Shown piece by piece: positions 1-11,219 of a stretch of DNA of 64,000 nt (position 1 is the stretch's first letter; every line of letters starts with the position of its first letter). A model generated the notes under the pieces. The model saw only the letters and a program-made list of their open reading frames with translations, was not told the DNA's origin and did not search any database. The translations under genes and the position numbers were made by a program. Source of the DNA: Tretioscincus oriximinensis (taxonomy: Eukaryota > Chordata > Lepidosauria > Squamata > Gymnophthalmidae); assembly GCA_022410635.1 (NCBI GenBank), contig JAJVDF010000138.1:1797589-1861588 (forward strand), in the 5' to 3' direction.

Positions 1-180
1 AACGTTCGCCGGCCCAGCTATTTGATAACACTTTGCGAATGCACTTTGCAATTAGATTAATGGGTACTGCCACAAATGTGGTGTGGAAGATAGAACAGAT
101 GAAAGTTGTTGGACAAAAACTTACCTTGTAAGCTGCTCTGAGTTCCTTCTTCTTCTTCCTCCTCCTCCTCTTTCAACACA
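1..180 (+). mobile_element. SINE-A, 3' part
   Basis: This is the downstream half of a SINE-A copy whose tRNA-like head lies outside the window. It shows the family body (AGCTATTTGA, then GTGGTGTGGAAGATAGAA) and the LINE-like tail ACCTTGTAAGCTGCTCTGAG, followed by a CTT/CCT run. At least ten other copies in the window share this order. Confidence 0.75.
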
Positions 181-901
181 AGGCATTTAAAACCAATGTT
201 GAACCAGGTTTTACTGTTCTGAAACTTGACAAAGTTATGATCCCTCTTCAAACCTACCCTCCAATATTGCTATTTCAACAATCAAATTACAGTGGGATAT
301 AAGCCTATTTTGAACCTTTTTTGGGGGTGGCACTGTGCTGTGATAAATGCCTTTTTTATGAATCCTCTCAAGTGTTCCTGATTTTTCAAGTACTCTACTG
401 ATTGTTCATTCAGAGTTATTTCTATCCACTTTTCATCTGTGGTTTGTCTCATTAAAACCGAGCACTTCAGAAATGATATAAAAGTTTAAAACACATCCGA
501 GAAGTCCTCAAATATACCACTTTCTGTGCTTTTATTCCCTACATTTCAAAAGATACCTCTAATTGTGGGCTTTTGTCCCTTAAAAAAATAATAAAGGCTC
601 CGTTTTGCCTTCTAAAACCTTGGGCAATACTCTGTGTTGCTATTATGAGGAGTCTCTGTCATGCTGATATTATGTGTGATCTCATGCTGGAATTTGATAT
701 GGATAATGATCAATCACAAAAACGGTTTTGTGTCATTAAAATCCCTTTGTAAGTCACCTCTTTCCTCTCCCCTTTCTCTGGCATACGAGTTTGCAATTAA
801 AGTTGTAAGTCGGAGTAAAAGGTAATTGATACCTATTTATCTATAGGTTTGTTAATGCTTTTTTTTAATTTATTTTTTTTTCAAATAGCCTTTATGTACT
901 T
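181..901. other. Unannotated AT-rich stretch
   Basis: I recognise no gene or repeat here. Short T- and A-runs are present. Confidence 0.4.
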
Positions 902-932
902 TGAAGGGAGGGAGGGAGGGAGGGAAGGGAAG
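902..932 (+). repeat. GGGA microsatellite
   Basis: A short run of GGGA/GGGAA units, purine on the + strand. Confidence 0.85.
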
Positions 933-1856
933 GGTCAGAAAATAGCAGTGAGAATATGAAATCTATATTCTACTATTTACATATGATCGTCTTTCAAAAC
1001 CAAGGCAAGGATCTGAAGTTGTTCCATTGTGAAATAGCATAGGTGTTATGACCAGGGCTGCAGGCAATGATACTTACAAGATGTTGACTCTGCTCCATAG
1101 GTTAACAGTGTTTTTCCAATGGATCTGGAAATAAGGACCTTTGCCCCACAATATTCTTTTGCTGATGTTTTGCGAAATGGCCATGACTGCAGCCAAGGAG
1201 ACAAGNAATCTTCCTGTGTATATAGATTCTTAATGGGATTACCAGGATAGCTTGAGAGAATGTCCGCACAGCACAATGCAGAATCGATGGCTGAGCATGC
1301 TCAGTATTTACTTCCTGGTTAATCACCTTGGCGGTTCCATGCAGATTTAAAGGTACACTTTGATGGCTGACTTGTGCAATTATTTCTTATATTGTGGAGT
1401 TGTACACTTTTACGCGATGTCCCCTCTTGTCTGAAATATGCAGAACGCTCATCCCATATCCCTTAGACGGCATTGTTTTTTAATTTCCAGGCCCGCCTCC
1501 AGATATCACATCATCTGTGATGTCACTTACATTCCCNGGTTCTGGGAAGGACATCATTCANGATATCATTTCCAGGGGAGGGGCTGGAAGTCATGTAACG
1601 AGATGTGGGAGCGCGAGATATGCATGTGACTTTCCATACCCATTGCCTAGACGTCCAGTAAGTGATTCCCAGGGTTGCTAGACAAAAAGTCTTGTGGCAG
1701 ATTTTTCCATAAGTGTGGAATCAGGTCTTGAAAAGNCTGCAGTCTAGAAATTGTGGTGCGTGTCAGAGGAGTGGCCAAATACGTCTAATTTTTCGATTGT
1801 ACACATCTAGCTGGGGTATATAAAAGACAGCTTGGATACCAAATAATGAGGGGTGT
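933..1856. other. Unannotated stretch
   Basis: No gene is recognised. Around 1495-1600 there are imperfect copies of a TGATGTCACTT-type motif that is tandemly repeated near 21.8 kb. Confidence 0.35.
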
Positions 1857-1930
1857 TTAATCGTAGGGCCTTAAAGGCCAATACCAATCTTTTTTTAATT
1901 GAGCCCTAGCTTGAATTGGAAGCCAATGAA
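1857..1930 (-). mobile_element. Old LINE-derived repeat D, fragment
   Basis: The stretch contains GGGCCTTAAAGG, CAATACCAA and TTGGAAGCCAATGA in order. It aligns with 58820-58880 and belongs to a widespread reptilian repeat that I know but cannot name with certainty. Confidence 0.5.
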
Positions 1931-2692
1931 GAGATCTGTGACGAGTTTTGCTCTCTCTTCCTCGCCTGTTGCTTTTCCTATTGTTGGACTTGCTCTTTAA
2001 CATTTTGGAGAGATTCAATAGCTGAAATGGTGAACAATTTGTGCTGCCATTTGTCACTTCATTTTGNCTTAACATCTGATTTTATCTTTTGCACAAATAT
2101 GAGAACTCAGTCTTTGGAACCATCGGCAGGGAATGTGAGTAAATTCCCTTCCGCAATGCTGACAATAGCTTTGTTCTGGCTGATCTATATTTCTTACAGT
2201 AACCGTTTTTTCAGATTTCCAACATTTCCCCCTTCTCATTTACTCCTTCTGATAAACAGCCTATCAAGTCTTCAGTTTTCTTTTTGTGGCGTGAGCTTAA
2301 AAGGTCAGGAGACCATCTAGATTTTTGCTTGTAAGGTTAATTCTCTGTATACCTAGCCAGATGCGTGTGTGAGCTTTTTTGCACGGCAAAGAGTTAACTC
2401 CAAATAGGTTTTTCTCATGTTTCCTCCTATTGTTCACCTTTGGGTTTTGGCAACACTGTACAAAGAATAAATTGAAGCGGTGATGAATAGAAGTCACGAG
2501 ACAATCAAGAACTGACGAGAGACAGTCCACTGAGCCGGGCAGCCATTGTGCCTTTTGAAAAGTAGCAGCTCTCTAAATTAGAGATGAAATTGAAGGTTTA
2601 GTGATAAATATAAGACAAAAGCCAATGACAGCGTTGAAAAAAATCTCACTCCTGGAGGAAGGAGAAAAAAAGAAGAGGAAGAGGAGGAGGAG

Positions 2693-3132
2693 AACGTAAG
2701 AGGAGCCCTGCTGAATCAGGCTACAGCCCATGTAGTCCAACATTCTGTTTCACACAGTGACCCACCAANTGCACTTGGGCATGTCAAGTGGAAGACGGGA
2801 AAACCCTCACCTGTTCTTGACTCCCTGCAAATGGTATTTCAGGAATACTGCCTGTTGCTCCATCTTGGAGACAGGATCAAGAGATACATCCGAGTAGCTA
2901 TTTATACCCTTGACTTCCATGGACTTGTCTAATCCTATCTTAAAGCTATCCAAGCTGCTGGCTTTCCCCACCTCTTCTGGAAGTAAATTCCATAGATTGA
3001 TGATCCACTCTGCTGGGTGAGAGNGAAAATATTTTTTCTCTATTCGCTTTATCCACCCCATGCATGATTTTATGCACCTCAGTCGGATCACCTCTTCAGT
3101 GCTGTCTTTCAAGGCTGAAGAGGCCTAGATGT
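2693..3132 (-). mobile_element. CR1 LINE fragment (RT C-terminus and 3' end)
   Basis: Read on the reverse strand, this is the end of a CR1 reverse-transcriptase frame: VIRLRCIKSCMGW, later IINLWNLLPEEVGKASSLDS, ending at KGINSYSDV. The standard CR1 3' untranslated part follows, with the block for 'one Met, CTGTTGCTCC, aatactgcc, ctgcaaatggtatttcagg'. The frame is broken and the copy is 5'-truncated. It is a dead copy and aligns with the better copy at 29824-30830. Confidence 0.85.
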
Positions 3133-3135
3133 TAC

Positions 3136-3228
3136 AATCGAAGGAGGAAGAGTAGAGAAGGAAGAAGATGAAGGAGGAAGAGAAGAAGGAAGGAGGAAGA
3201 AGAAACGAGGAGAAGGATGAAAGACAGT
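3136..3228 (+). repeat. Purine-rich GAAGGA repeat
   Basis: Imperfect GAAGGAGGAA units immediately beside the CR1 fragment. Confidence 0.8.
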
Positions 3229-4139
3229 ATGATTTTACTCTCATTCCTAGGTAGAATAAAATGTGCAAACATGTAGAGTGAGAACTTTCCCAACCTCCAT
3301 GCATTTTGCATTGCTTTTAGTGTTGAGCGCTACAGAAAATGTTTTGTCTCTCTCTGTTCACTTCTTCCTCTGCACCTCTCCANGGAAGATACTTACTTCT
3401 GCACTACAGTGTAGTGGTTTGAACTGTAGTGTGGGCTGCACTGCACAATGGTTCGCATCAACCGATCTACTGTATTGTATGAGTTTCAGGCATGCTTATC
3501 TCAAAGTTATGTAAAACATTTTAAGTGCTGTTGCCTGGAGAAGTTCATAGCTTCTACTTTCTTCTCTTTCTGTGTATGCGTTATTATGGTAAACCCATCT
3601 TGGAGTCAGCAGAAGCCCATTGTCAGTCTTTTAGATGTATTGAAAACCTGAGACNTTAGTGCTCCATTTTTCCAGTGCATCCTTTTGTCGTTTATGCACT
3701 CATTACAGGCGCCCATTTACCCAGAACATTTAATGTGGATTCCTTTTCTGCTTGGCACTTGAAATTCTAACGCTGAGTCAGCAGGCAAATGCAAGCTGCG
3801 ACCCCATCGCGGTATTACATTGGTGCACATTAAGTAAAGTCTGCTTCCGTCACACAAACATTGACCCGGAAAGACTTGAATTGCACCAGTGGCAGAGAGC
3901 AAGGGCCTTTGCCATAGCACAAGGGAACTGTAAGGCCAATGGTGGGACATTGGAAGGGACATTTAAGCTGTGGTTTACATGTGTTGCATGCAAACTCTGA
4001 GATGTGGCACCTGAAAGTTCCCCCTCACAGAAGGCAGTTCATCTGGACAGTTTGGAATTGTTCTCCCTCCCGCCTATTTTTCTAATAACCCCCTTTTTTC
4101 TAGTGGCACAGAGGTACAATGGTCAAGAGCCCTGGTGTT
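3229..4139. other. Apparently unique sequence
   Basis: No known repeat is recognised. An 82-codon frame at 3752-4000 has no family I know and is within chance expectation. A MARE/AP-1-like site lies at 3772-3783. Confidence 0.4.
3772..3783 (+). promoter_or_regulatory. MARE/NF-E2-like motif
   Basis: GCTGAGTCAGCA is a near-complete Maf recognition element around an AP-1 core (TGAGTCA). It lies in sequence without recognised repeats. A 12-base match in 64 kb can occur by chance. Confidence 0.3.
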
Positions 4140-4382
4140 TCATCATAAATACTGAGTTTGAAGATCTCTGTCAACCATGGAGAGCGGTGAGTGCCCTCTA
4201 CCGTCTTCAGCTCTAGCCAACCCAGCTATTCGAAAGCAAGATATTGCACTTAGATTAATGGGAACCATCATAGTGTGGTGGGGGAGATAGAATATAAGCC
4301 TTTGTGCAAAAAATAAAGCTTACAAGCCGCTTTGAGTCCCTGCGGGTGAGAAAGACGGCACATAAAAACCCAGATCTTCAAC
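4140..4382 (+). mobile_element. SINE-A copy
   Basis: Starts in a degenerate tRNA-like head, continues through GTGAGTGCCCTCTACC and CCCAGCTATTCGAAAGC, and ends with ACAAGCCGCTTTGAGTCCC and the CATAAAAACCCAG tail. There is no expanded microsatellite tail. Confidence 0.75.
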
Positions 4383-5454
4383 TTATTTTTTTTTCCAGAC
4401 TGCAACAATGTTGGGGATGCTGAGAAGCAGTTAAACTGGAGATGTGTCTATTCTTAATGCTTAGCCCCCATCAGATGAACTGTTTAAATCCGGGATCGCT
4501 AGTTTAAATCCAATCGCTTGTTCGTCCTCACCTTTCTGTGTTTCTGCCATGAGGAGCTGATATATCCACAGGGAATTGTGTTCCAGCTTCTTTGCTCACC
4601 TGAGCTCCCATGTACTGTCTCCCAAAGAGTGGCTCTTCCCTCCTCCCCTTGTATACCTGAGCTTCAGTATGGATGTCTTGCCCCAAATCTCTGCCAAATG
4701 CACATGCCTTGCCTCAAATCTTGGCTGAATTCTCCCCCATACACGCCATACCACACATTTTGGGGGAAAGGAGAAGGCTGTGCCAATATCTGCATGTAAT
4801 TACTATCAGGAAAAACAAGTATAATGGGGCTTTCTAGTGAATGGATTGCTGAAACTGCGTGAGCATGTGAGGTGGATTTGCCTTGATGTAACTACCATAG
4901 TGGTAGAAGCATCTCACTTGGATGTCGCCTTAGTGTCTGAAGCTTTCCATTCCTCAGAGAAGATGAATAACTGTGTCAAATACAATATTCACAATACAAA
5001 TAAAGGTAACAAGGAAGGTGGTACTTTTGCATGGAGATTTGGAGAATATATGGCCAGCGGATGGTAAGGGATATGATAGATAAAATAATTAGATGTGCTC
5101 AAACTATTCTTGTGAGTGGGAGGAAGGACGGTACTAAATGAACAATGCAGGAAATTTATGAATATAAGATTAAGGTGGTTGCTACTAAAATTTCTAATTG
5201 TAGAATAAATAATCTGGAAAATGTACAGAAAACAGAAAAATGTAAACAAAAATGGTGGATAATAAAGAACTATTTGAGGGCAAACATAAGGAGTGAAGCA
5301 ATGAAAACGAAGTTGAATTTAGTATTCCAGATGTGACCCCTCAAGTGAATATTGAATAAGTATGCAAATATGGGAGGGGGAGAGTATAATATAAAGGATT
5401 TTTTTTGAAACACTGTAACAATTCTTGAATATTTATTATTGTATTATGATAAAA
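4383..5454. other. Mostly unannotated; F-repeat tail at 4825-4975
   Basis: The part at 4825-4975 (AGTGAATGGATTGCTGAA ... TTGATGTAACTACCATAG) matches the 3' end of the F repeat at 28090-28190 and 38950-39040. The rest is AT-rich with no recognised gene. Confidence 0.4.
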
Positions 5455-5456
5455 TA

Positions 5457-5654
5457 GGCTGACCAGATGACCCCTTTTTTGGGGGGGTTGAAAACCCGGT
5501 TTTGGGGTGCCTCCCAGTTTTTTCTGAGGAATTTCTTTTTTAAAAAAAGATTTTTTTTTCAATTTTGTTTTGTTTTTTATTTTTTTTCCTCAGAAAAATC
5601 CAAAACAGTAATAGGGTTTCAACCCCCCCCCAAAAGGAGTCATCTGGTCAAGCC
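5457..5654. mobile_element. Foldback MITE, copy 1 (TA target site)
   Basis: A 198-bp near-palindrome with ends GGCTGACCAGATGACCCC and GTCATCTGGTCAAGCC, flanked by TA at 5455-5456 and 5655-5656. Arms include AAAACCCGGTTTTGGGGTG and continue to an A/T-rich centre. The TA duplication and inverted ends suit a Tc1/mariner-type non-autonomous element. Copies 2 and 3 are at 11412 and 53366. Confidence 0.75.
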
Positions 5655-5659
5655 TATAT

Positions 5660-5945
5660 AAAAACTACTGAAATTAGCCCGTTGCATTCTGGTAATGCTA
5701 CAGGTTCTAGCTCCTCCTCCCCCTTGCTGCCTTACCCACCCACTCCCTCCTTCCCTTGCCCCCTCCCATCTCCCTTTCAGTTGCTGCTTCTTTGTTTCAT
5801 TTCTTCTTTTTGTTTTCCTTCCTTATTCCTTTTCTTCTTTATTTTTTCTTCTTCATCCTCCTTCCTTTCTATCTTTCATCCACTTCTTCCTTTGTTTTTT
5901 CTTTCCTTACTTCCTTTGCCTCCCAATACTGAACTCTGAGGTATA
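5660..5945 (+). repeat. Pyrimidine-rich part of a composite repeat
   Basis: Begins with a short block (GAAATTAGCCCGTTGCATTC, then GGTAATG) and continues as a C/T-rich run. The same block beside a pyrimidine run occurs inverted at 13560-13800 and 32510-32770, so the run belongs to a dispersed unit and is not an independent microsatellite. Confidence 0.6.
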
Positions 5946-6073
5946 TTCCACTTCTCACATCTTTTCACCTAGAGAACTATCCATTTTTTTTTACCATTCC
6001 CCGGTATCCCGTCATCTAGTTAGTTTCTAACCCAGGACTCTGGACTCTAGAAGTTAACAAAGTTCCAAGCCTT

Positions 6074-6347
6074 GTCATTGGTCTCTAGAGGTTGCCAAAT
6101 TTCTGATCCGTCATTGGTCCCTGGAAGCTGCCGAAGTTCCGAGCCCTGTCANTGGTCTCTGGAAGCTGCCAAAGTTCCGAGCCCTGTCATTGGTCTCTGG
6201 AAGCTGCCAAAGTTCCGAGCCCTGTCATTGGTCTCTGGAAGCTGCCAAAGTTCCGAGCCCTGTCATTGGTCTCTGGAAGCTGCCAAAGTTCCGAGCCCTG
6301 TCATTGGTCTCTGGAAGCTGCCAAAGTTCCGAGCCCTGTCATTGGTC
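6074..6347 (+). repeat. 38-bp minisatellite, about 7.2 units
   Basis: Unit starts are at 6074, 6110, 6148, 6186, 6224, 6262, 6300 and 6338 (last one partial). The unit begins GTCATTGGTCTCTGGAAGC and ends AGTTCCGAGCCCT. Units 3 to 7 are almost identical, while unit 1 is 36 bp and diverged. The length of 38 is not divisible by three, so each forward frame reads a 38-residue pseudo-repeat. This is not a protein. Confidence 0.92.
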
Positions 6348-7261
6348 GTTATACCCCAGAATGTTGAACTCTCTCACACACCATTATGATAAAAGTGTTT
6401 TGAAACAACAACCACCCCCAAACAAACTATAAATCAGTAAACATAAATGCTGTCAGGAAAAAGAGAAACAGGAAGTTGTCAGTTTGTTATTGTTTACATC
6501 TGGAACCCCATCTGTAGCAGTAATACCCCATTCTTATTCTGAATTATTTTAATTGCAGGAAACGCAGGAGTATATCACTCCGCAGAACATACATGTATAT
6601 ATAATGAATAACACAGATCTGGGAGGCTTTCGTTTCAGCACTGGGGAGATCAAAGACTGTCCCTGGCAGTAAAATGATTTTGATACATTTGTCATAGGCA
6701 GCTGTTATGCTAATCTCATTTATGCAGTTGTCAGCTGAAGAACCAGCTTAGTGGGGGGAGGGGGGGAATCATTATTAGATCCCCATTGTGATAAATGTTA
6801 TTTATTACTGTCAAATGGCATTAGTGTTTGATTCAAAGGCGGGGGAAGTGGGCAAAAATTGGACACGAGGTTCAGCCATTCACGGCGGACGGTAACAAAA
6901 GGCAGTTGATGAGTCCCAGCCAAAACGAACTTCATTTTCTGCAGTAAGAAAGAATAATGGATTTAATTTGCATATGTTTTAAAAGGGTAATGAAGTAATA
7001 TGATGTTTATCTTGGTGGAAGAGTGGCAATTGTTGCTGGCGGGGTGCCAGCAGCATTGCAGCCACTGTGCAATGTTTACTGTTCACTCGGTGTGGAAAGG
7101 GGCTCTGGCACCCTCCCCAGGCTCCACCCCAGTGGCAGGTGCAAAAATGGGACCAGGATAATTTATTCATTAGGTCAAAAAAAGGACAGCCCTCCTCCTT
7201 AGCAACTCCTCTCTTCTTCATCTTTGGCACTTAAAAACAAATGAAAAGGGGGAAAAAGACT
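6348..7261. other. Apparently unique sequence
   Basis: No recognised repeat or gene. 6560-6960 has balanced base composition without simple repeats and is a candidate conserved non-coding segment, which is inference only. Confidence 0.35.
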
Positions 7262-7317
7262 TTCATAACTTTGTGAAGAAGAAGAGGAAGAGGAGGATGT
7301 GGAAGAGGAGAGGAAAG

Positions 7318-7350
<33 letters not shown>

Positions 7351-7352
7351 AG
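7262..7352 (+). repeat. GAA/GAG purine repeat
   Basis: Imperfect trinucleotide purine run. Confidence 0.85.
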
Positions 7353-7384
7353 ACCCATTCTCCCTCCCTTGATTACACCACTGA

Positions 7385-7605
7385 ACATGTGGTCAGTTTG
7401 TTGTAATGGTTAGAGTGTTGGACACTTATCTGGTACTCTCCCAGTGTGATTCCAGACTCATCCATGAAGCCAGCTGTGTGACCTTGGGCCCAGTCATGGT
7501 TTTCTGAGCCCCGCCTATTTTACAGAGTGTCTGTTGTGGAGAAAGCAACAAAACCTATGTACACCGCCCTTTGGGAAATGGGCGTTATAAATAAACATGA
7601 TTGTA
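7385..7605 (+). mobile_element. SINE-B (Sauria-like) copy
   Basis: tRNA-like head (GTTGTAATGGTTAGAGTG), then CTTGGGCCCAGTCATGG, AGAGTGTCTGTTGTGGAGAA, and the tail CGCCCTTTGGGAAATGGG with GTTATAAATAAA. The order is the same as in the full copy at 59182-59454. Confidence 0.8.
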
Positions 7606-8367
7606 TACGAAGAGTGAATTGTTTGAAACCTACGCTCTCTTGCAGGTTGATGGAAATCCATGTGATGTCTTGGAGCGATAGATTCATTTTTTAAAAGAAA
7701 AAGAATAGAGATCATTGTGCAAAGAAGAAATAATTCTGTGCAGGTTTGAAGAGGCAGCAGAGGGGGTCTGTGTGTTTGTGGATTTGCACTGCCACATTTT
7801 GATATCCTTGATCCCGTTTTTGCAGAATGGTTTCAATGATGCACATCTGCAGTTTAGTTACTCCCTCCCCTCTGTTGAAAATACAGATAGCCTAATTATA
7901 GTTATGCATATTCTATGCTTTGCAGCACTTAAATAGAAACACATAAATAACATATCCTCAGACACTGTATTTATTATTTATGAGCATTATACAAAAACCT
8001 TCCCTCCACTGGACTCTTCATTCCTTTGGGTATTCTTTGCTGCTCAAAAGTATACAGTTGGGATTGGATGCATTTATGTGCAGTTGCTAAGGGTCTGTGG
8101 GGAAAATCTGTATTTCATTTATTTATTTATCTAAAGCACCATCCATAAATACAAATCATATATATATATGAAGATCCATATCGATATATAGATCTATTTA
8201 TCTATCTAGAAAAAAATACATAAATAAATAACAAAATATAACAGTCTTATATGTAGTAAAGAGGATGGTTATTCCTAGTCCGTATCGGGGACTATTCATT
8301 CAGATGAGTTAAAAAAAAGAAAGATTTTCAAGCCTTTTCGGAATCGATATAGATCTTCCTCTTAGAG
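7606..8367. other. Unannotated AT-rich stretch
   Basis: TATA/GATA-rich around 8150-8240. No gene is recognised. Confidence 0.4.
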
Positions 8368-8692
8368 AGGTACGAATGGCGCAGTTGTTAAGAGACTGTC
8401 TTTCAATCAAGAAACCTGTTCCTGAAGCCCTGTATTGGCTATGGAGAAGGGTGAAGTTGCTGGCCTCAGTTTCAGCCAACTCAGCCATTTGAAAGAAAGT
8501 AGATTTGCAGTCTACATTTCAAGTAGATTCATGAGTACCAACTCTAATCTGGAGGAAAAAATAGAATAGATGTAAGCCTTCAGGCGAAAATTAACCTTGT
8601 AAGCTTGGTTGAGTACCTTCAGGTGAGTATGGCAGGGTATAAAAACCAGATTCTTCTTCTTCTCCTCCTCCTCCTCCCCCCACCCTCCCTGA
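8368..8692 (+). mobile_element. SINE-A copy with CTT/CTC tail
   Basis: Full-length order: tRNA-like head (GGTACGAATGGCGCAGTTG), degenerate box B (TGAAGCCCTG), CAGCCAACTCAGCCATTTGA, ACCTTGTAAGC, GCAGGGTATAAAAACCAG, then CTT and CTC units. Confidence 0.85.
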
Positions 8693-8805
8693 ACATTGCA
8701 TTAGTAAGGAAGCAACTGGATGGAAGTGCAAGGGAGCAGATACAGCTTAGATATTTGAGAAACGTTTCTGATAGACTGAACAACCAAGTGTTGTTCTTGT
8801 ATATA

Positions 8806-8895
8806 TTTTTAATCTATCTTCAGTCTCAAAGAATTGGACTAAACTAGGGAAAAATGGTTTCTTTCCTGGTTCAGTTCTTCAGCACAGAAGATGCT
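8806..8895. repeat. Foldback E, copy
   Basis: AATCTATCTTCAGTCT with TTGGACTAAACTAGG on one side pairs imperfectly with CCTGGTTCAGTTCTTCAGC on the other. It resembles the foldbacks at 25104 and 51832. Confidence 0.45.
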
Positions 8896-9061
8896 ACAGG
8901 AAGTGGTGAGCTTTTCGATGGACGTCTTCAAAGAGAGGCCAGATGGTCATCTGTCTAGAATGGTTTAGTGACTCCTGTTTTTAATAAAGGTTAGAACCCA
9001 ACCATGTAGGAGTCTAGTCAAACTCTATGACTTTTTGGATTCAATGGCTCTATGATAAAAA

Positions 9062-9180
9062 CTACATAAGAACACAAGCATAACCCTTCTGGGACAGGTC
9101 ACAACACATGTTGCCCAGTATCCTACCTAACACAGTGGACTATTATTGGCTTCTTGGCAGTCTTAAGTAGAAGACAAAAG
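9062..9180 (-). mobile_element. CR1 3' end, fragment
   Basis: Diverged reverse-strand CR1 3' end: ACATAAGAACACAAG, then the CCCAGTATCCTACC and ACACAGTGG blocks. Confidence 0.55.
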
Positions 9181-9515
9181 GAATGTCTTCAAAGAAATAT
9201 TAGGCAATCCCAAATATAAATCAAACAAAAACACTTGTCAACAGTTGGTCCTGACTCAGTGACATCAGACAAGTCGAATAATGCTAGTTATGGTGGGTAA
9301 CACCTGGATGCAGACGGTTAAACCAGTGCTCTCAAGATGTTGCGAAGTTGGACGTTCTAGTTGAGTGTGAAGGACCTTCTAGTCCAGCAGAATTTAGTAG
9401 AATCTAGTTGCACCTGTACCATCTACTTCTCAACTGAGAACATTTGAGGAAGCAGGCATGGAGGTTGTGAGCCAATTGCTATTTTCATCTCTCATCCTAG
9501 CCTATGATTCAGTAG

Positions 9516-9897
9516 TTCTTCTTCTTTTTCTTCTTTTTCTTCTTTTTCTTCTTTTTCTTCTTTTTCTTCTTTTTCTTCTTTTTCTTCTTTTTCTTCTTTT
9601 TCTTCTTTTTCTTTTTCTTTTTCTTTTTCTGCTTCTTCTTCTGCTTCTTCTGCTTCTTCTGCTTCTCCTCCTTCTCCTCCTTCTCCTCCTCCTCTTCCTC
9701 CTCTTCCTCCTCCTTCTCCTCCTTCTCCTCCTTCTCCTTCTTCTCCTCCTNNNNNNNNNNNNNNNNNNNNNNNNNNNNNNNNNNNNNNNNNNNNNNNNNN
9801 NNNNNNNNNNNNNNNNTCTCCTCCTTCTCCCTCTCCTCCTTCTCCCTCTCCTCCTTCTCCCTCTCCTTCTTCTCCTCCTCCTCCTCCTTCTTCTCCT
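9516..9897 (+). repeat. CTTTTT/CTTCTC microsatellite with assembly gap
   Basis: A CTTTTT hexanucleotide array changes to CTTCTT, CTCCTT and CCTCTC forms. A run of 66 N occupies 9751-9816, so the true length is unknown. Poly-Leu and poly-Arg frames through it are artefacts. Confidence 0.95.
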
Positions 9898-10459
9898 TTT
9901 TAAAATATTGGGACAGTTTGGGGAAAATTTGAAGGGATAATTTCTTTTTTTAAAAAAACCACAGTCTTTCCAGACCATTTTCTTACTTTTCCTTGAGGCT
10001 GGACTATCTTTTTTCTTATTAAAGGCAGTTTCATCTCAATTTCCCTTTGAACGGAATTGTTCCGTGGCGTCTCCATTTGTTGTGATAGAAATCACATTGG
10101 CACATTAGATGAGATAAGAGTGGCTCTTTGAGTCTGAGGTTTGCTTGTCAAGCGGTGTGATGTATTCCATGACAACTGTCTTCTGGGGAGTGTGGGATTG
10201 TTATGACATGTATAATATAGCAGAGGAGCTGCTTTGAAGCTTTTGAAATTTATCACTCTCAGACGCTGACATATTGAGTCATGGGCTTATCGGAGACACT
10301 GAAGAGAGCTGAAATTGTCTACAGCTTAGTCATAACTAGGTGACTAGCAAATTCTGATAACAAGGATTATCTCTGGAAATGGAGACTGGGAAGTCAATAA
10401 CGGTTATGGCTTTCTATGCCTTCTCCTTTTCTGCAGAAAATGGACTGTCTCCCTTTGCT
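9898..10459. other. Unannotated stretch
   Basis: No recognised gene or repeat. Confidence 0.4.
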
Positions 10460-10634
10460 TTTTCACAGGCTTTGAAAGCCTGTTTGATGTACTGATTGGA
10501 TGTGTTCATAGTCCTCCATGGAGCCAGCTGGGTGTCCTTGGCCAGTCACAGTTCTTTAAAATGCTCTCAGCCCCACTTGCTTCACAGGGTGTCTGTTGTG
10601 GAGAAAGGCAATACAATTGTTGTTGTTGTTGTTA
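10460..10634 (+). mobile_element. SINE-B copy with TTG tail
   Basis: Head is degenerate. The core reads CATGGAGCCAGCTGGGTG, CTTGGCCAGTCACAGTTC, CAGGGTGTCTGTTGTGGAG, then a TTG run. Confidence 0.7.
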
Positions 10635-11219
10635 AATATTGTGTCTTAGACAGTAGAACTGTTAAGACCAACAACTGGAAAGCTGCCCTCTGATTGCCAA
10701 TTCTCTCGACACCCTCCAATCATCCCCAAAACCTGCTTAAATTTATCTTAAATTTCCGTTTGTTTTGGGATTTTGAGACTGGAGAATAGTCCAATCAAAT
10801 AGCAAGAACAGAACATTCATGTGGCTAATTGTTTGACTGCTCCTTAGTCTTACATTAAACGTAACCTTGTGAAGTTAATTTAAAATTTGACCACACGAGG
10901 TTAAGGTAAATTCCCTGGAAGTGTAAATATGGCAAGTTCGCTCCAATTACAATAAGGACGTGAGGTGGGCAGCAAAGCATGTAGACTATTACCATCAGTC
11001 TATTACCCTTTATCACCATCTGTTGCTGCTTGGGATGCTTATAGAGGGGAATAAGGCTGGGCCTGACTCAGCTGTTTCCCAGTAAGGGTACCTTTCAAGA
11101 GATATTTTTACAGGGATGGTACCTATATCTTGAAGGATCCCCCCTATGTTTTCACAGAAGTTCAGCGATCCACTAGCAAAACAAGTCCGTAGTCTCAGTT
11201 TTTCTTATTGCTCCTTTTT
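10635..11219. other. Unannotated stretch
   Basis: No recognised gene or repeat. Confidence 0.4.

Noticed and set aside
6074..6347. CRISPR-like array
   Set aside because: Units are contiguous without spacers. It is a minisatellite.
6072..6432. Repetitive protein-like frames of 80-105 codons
   Set aside because: A 38-bp tandem DNA unit read in rotating frames, with no start context and no domain.
9458..9978. Poly-Leu (+) and poly-Arg (-) frames of about 160 codons
   Set aside because: They translate a pyrimidine microsatellite that includes the N gap.
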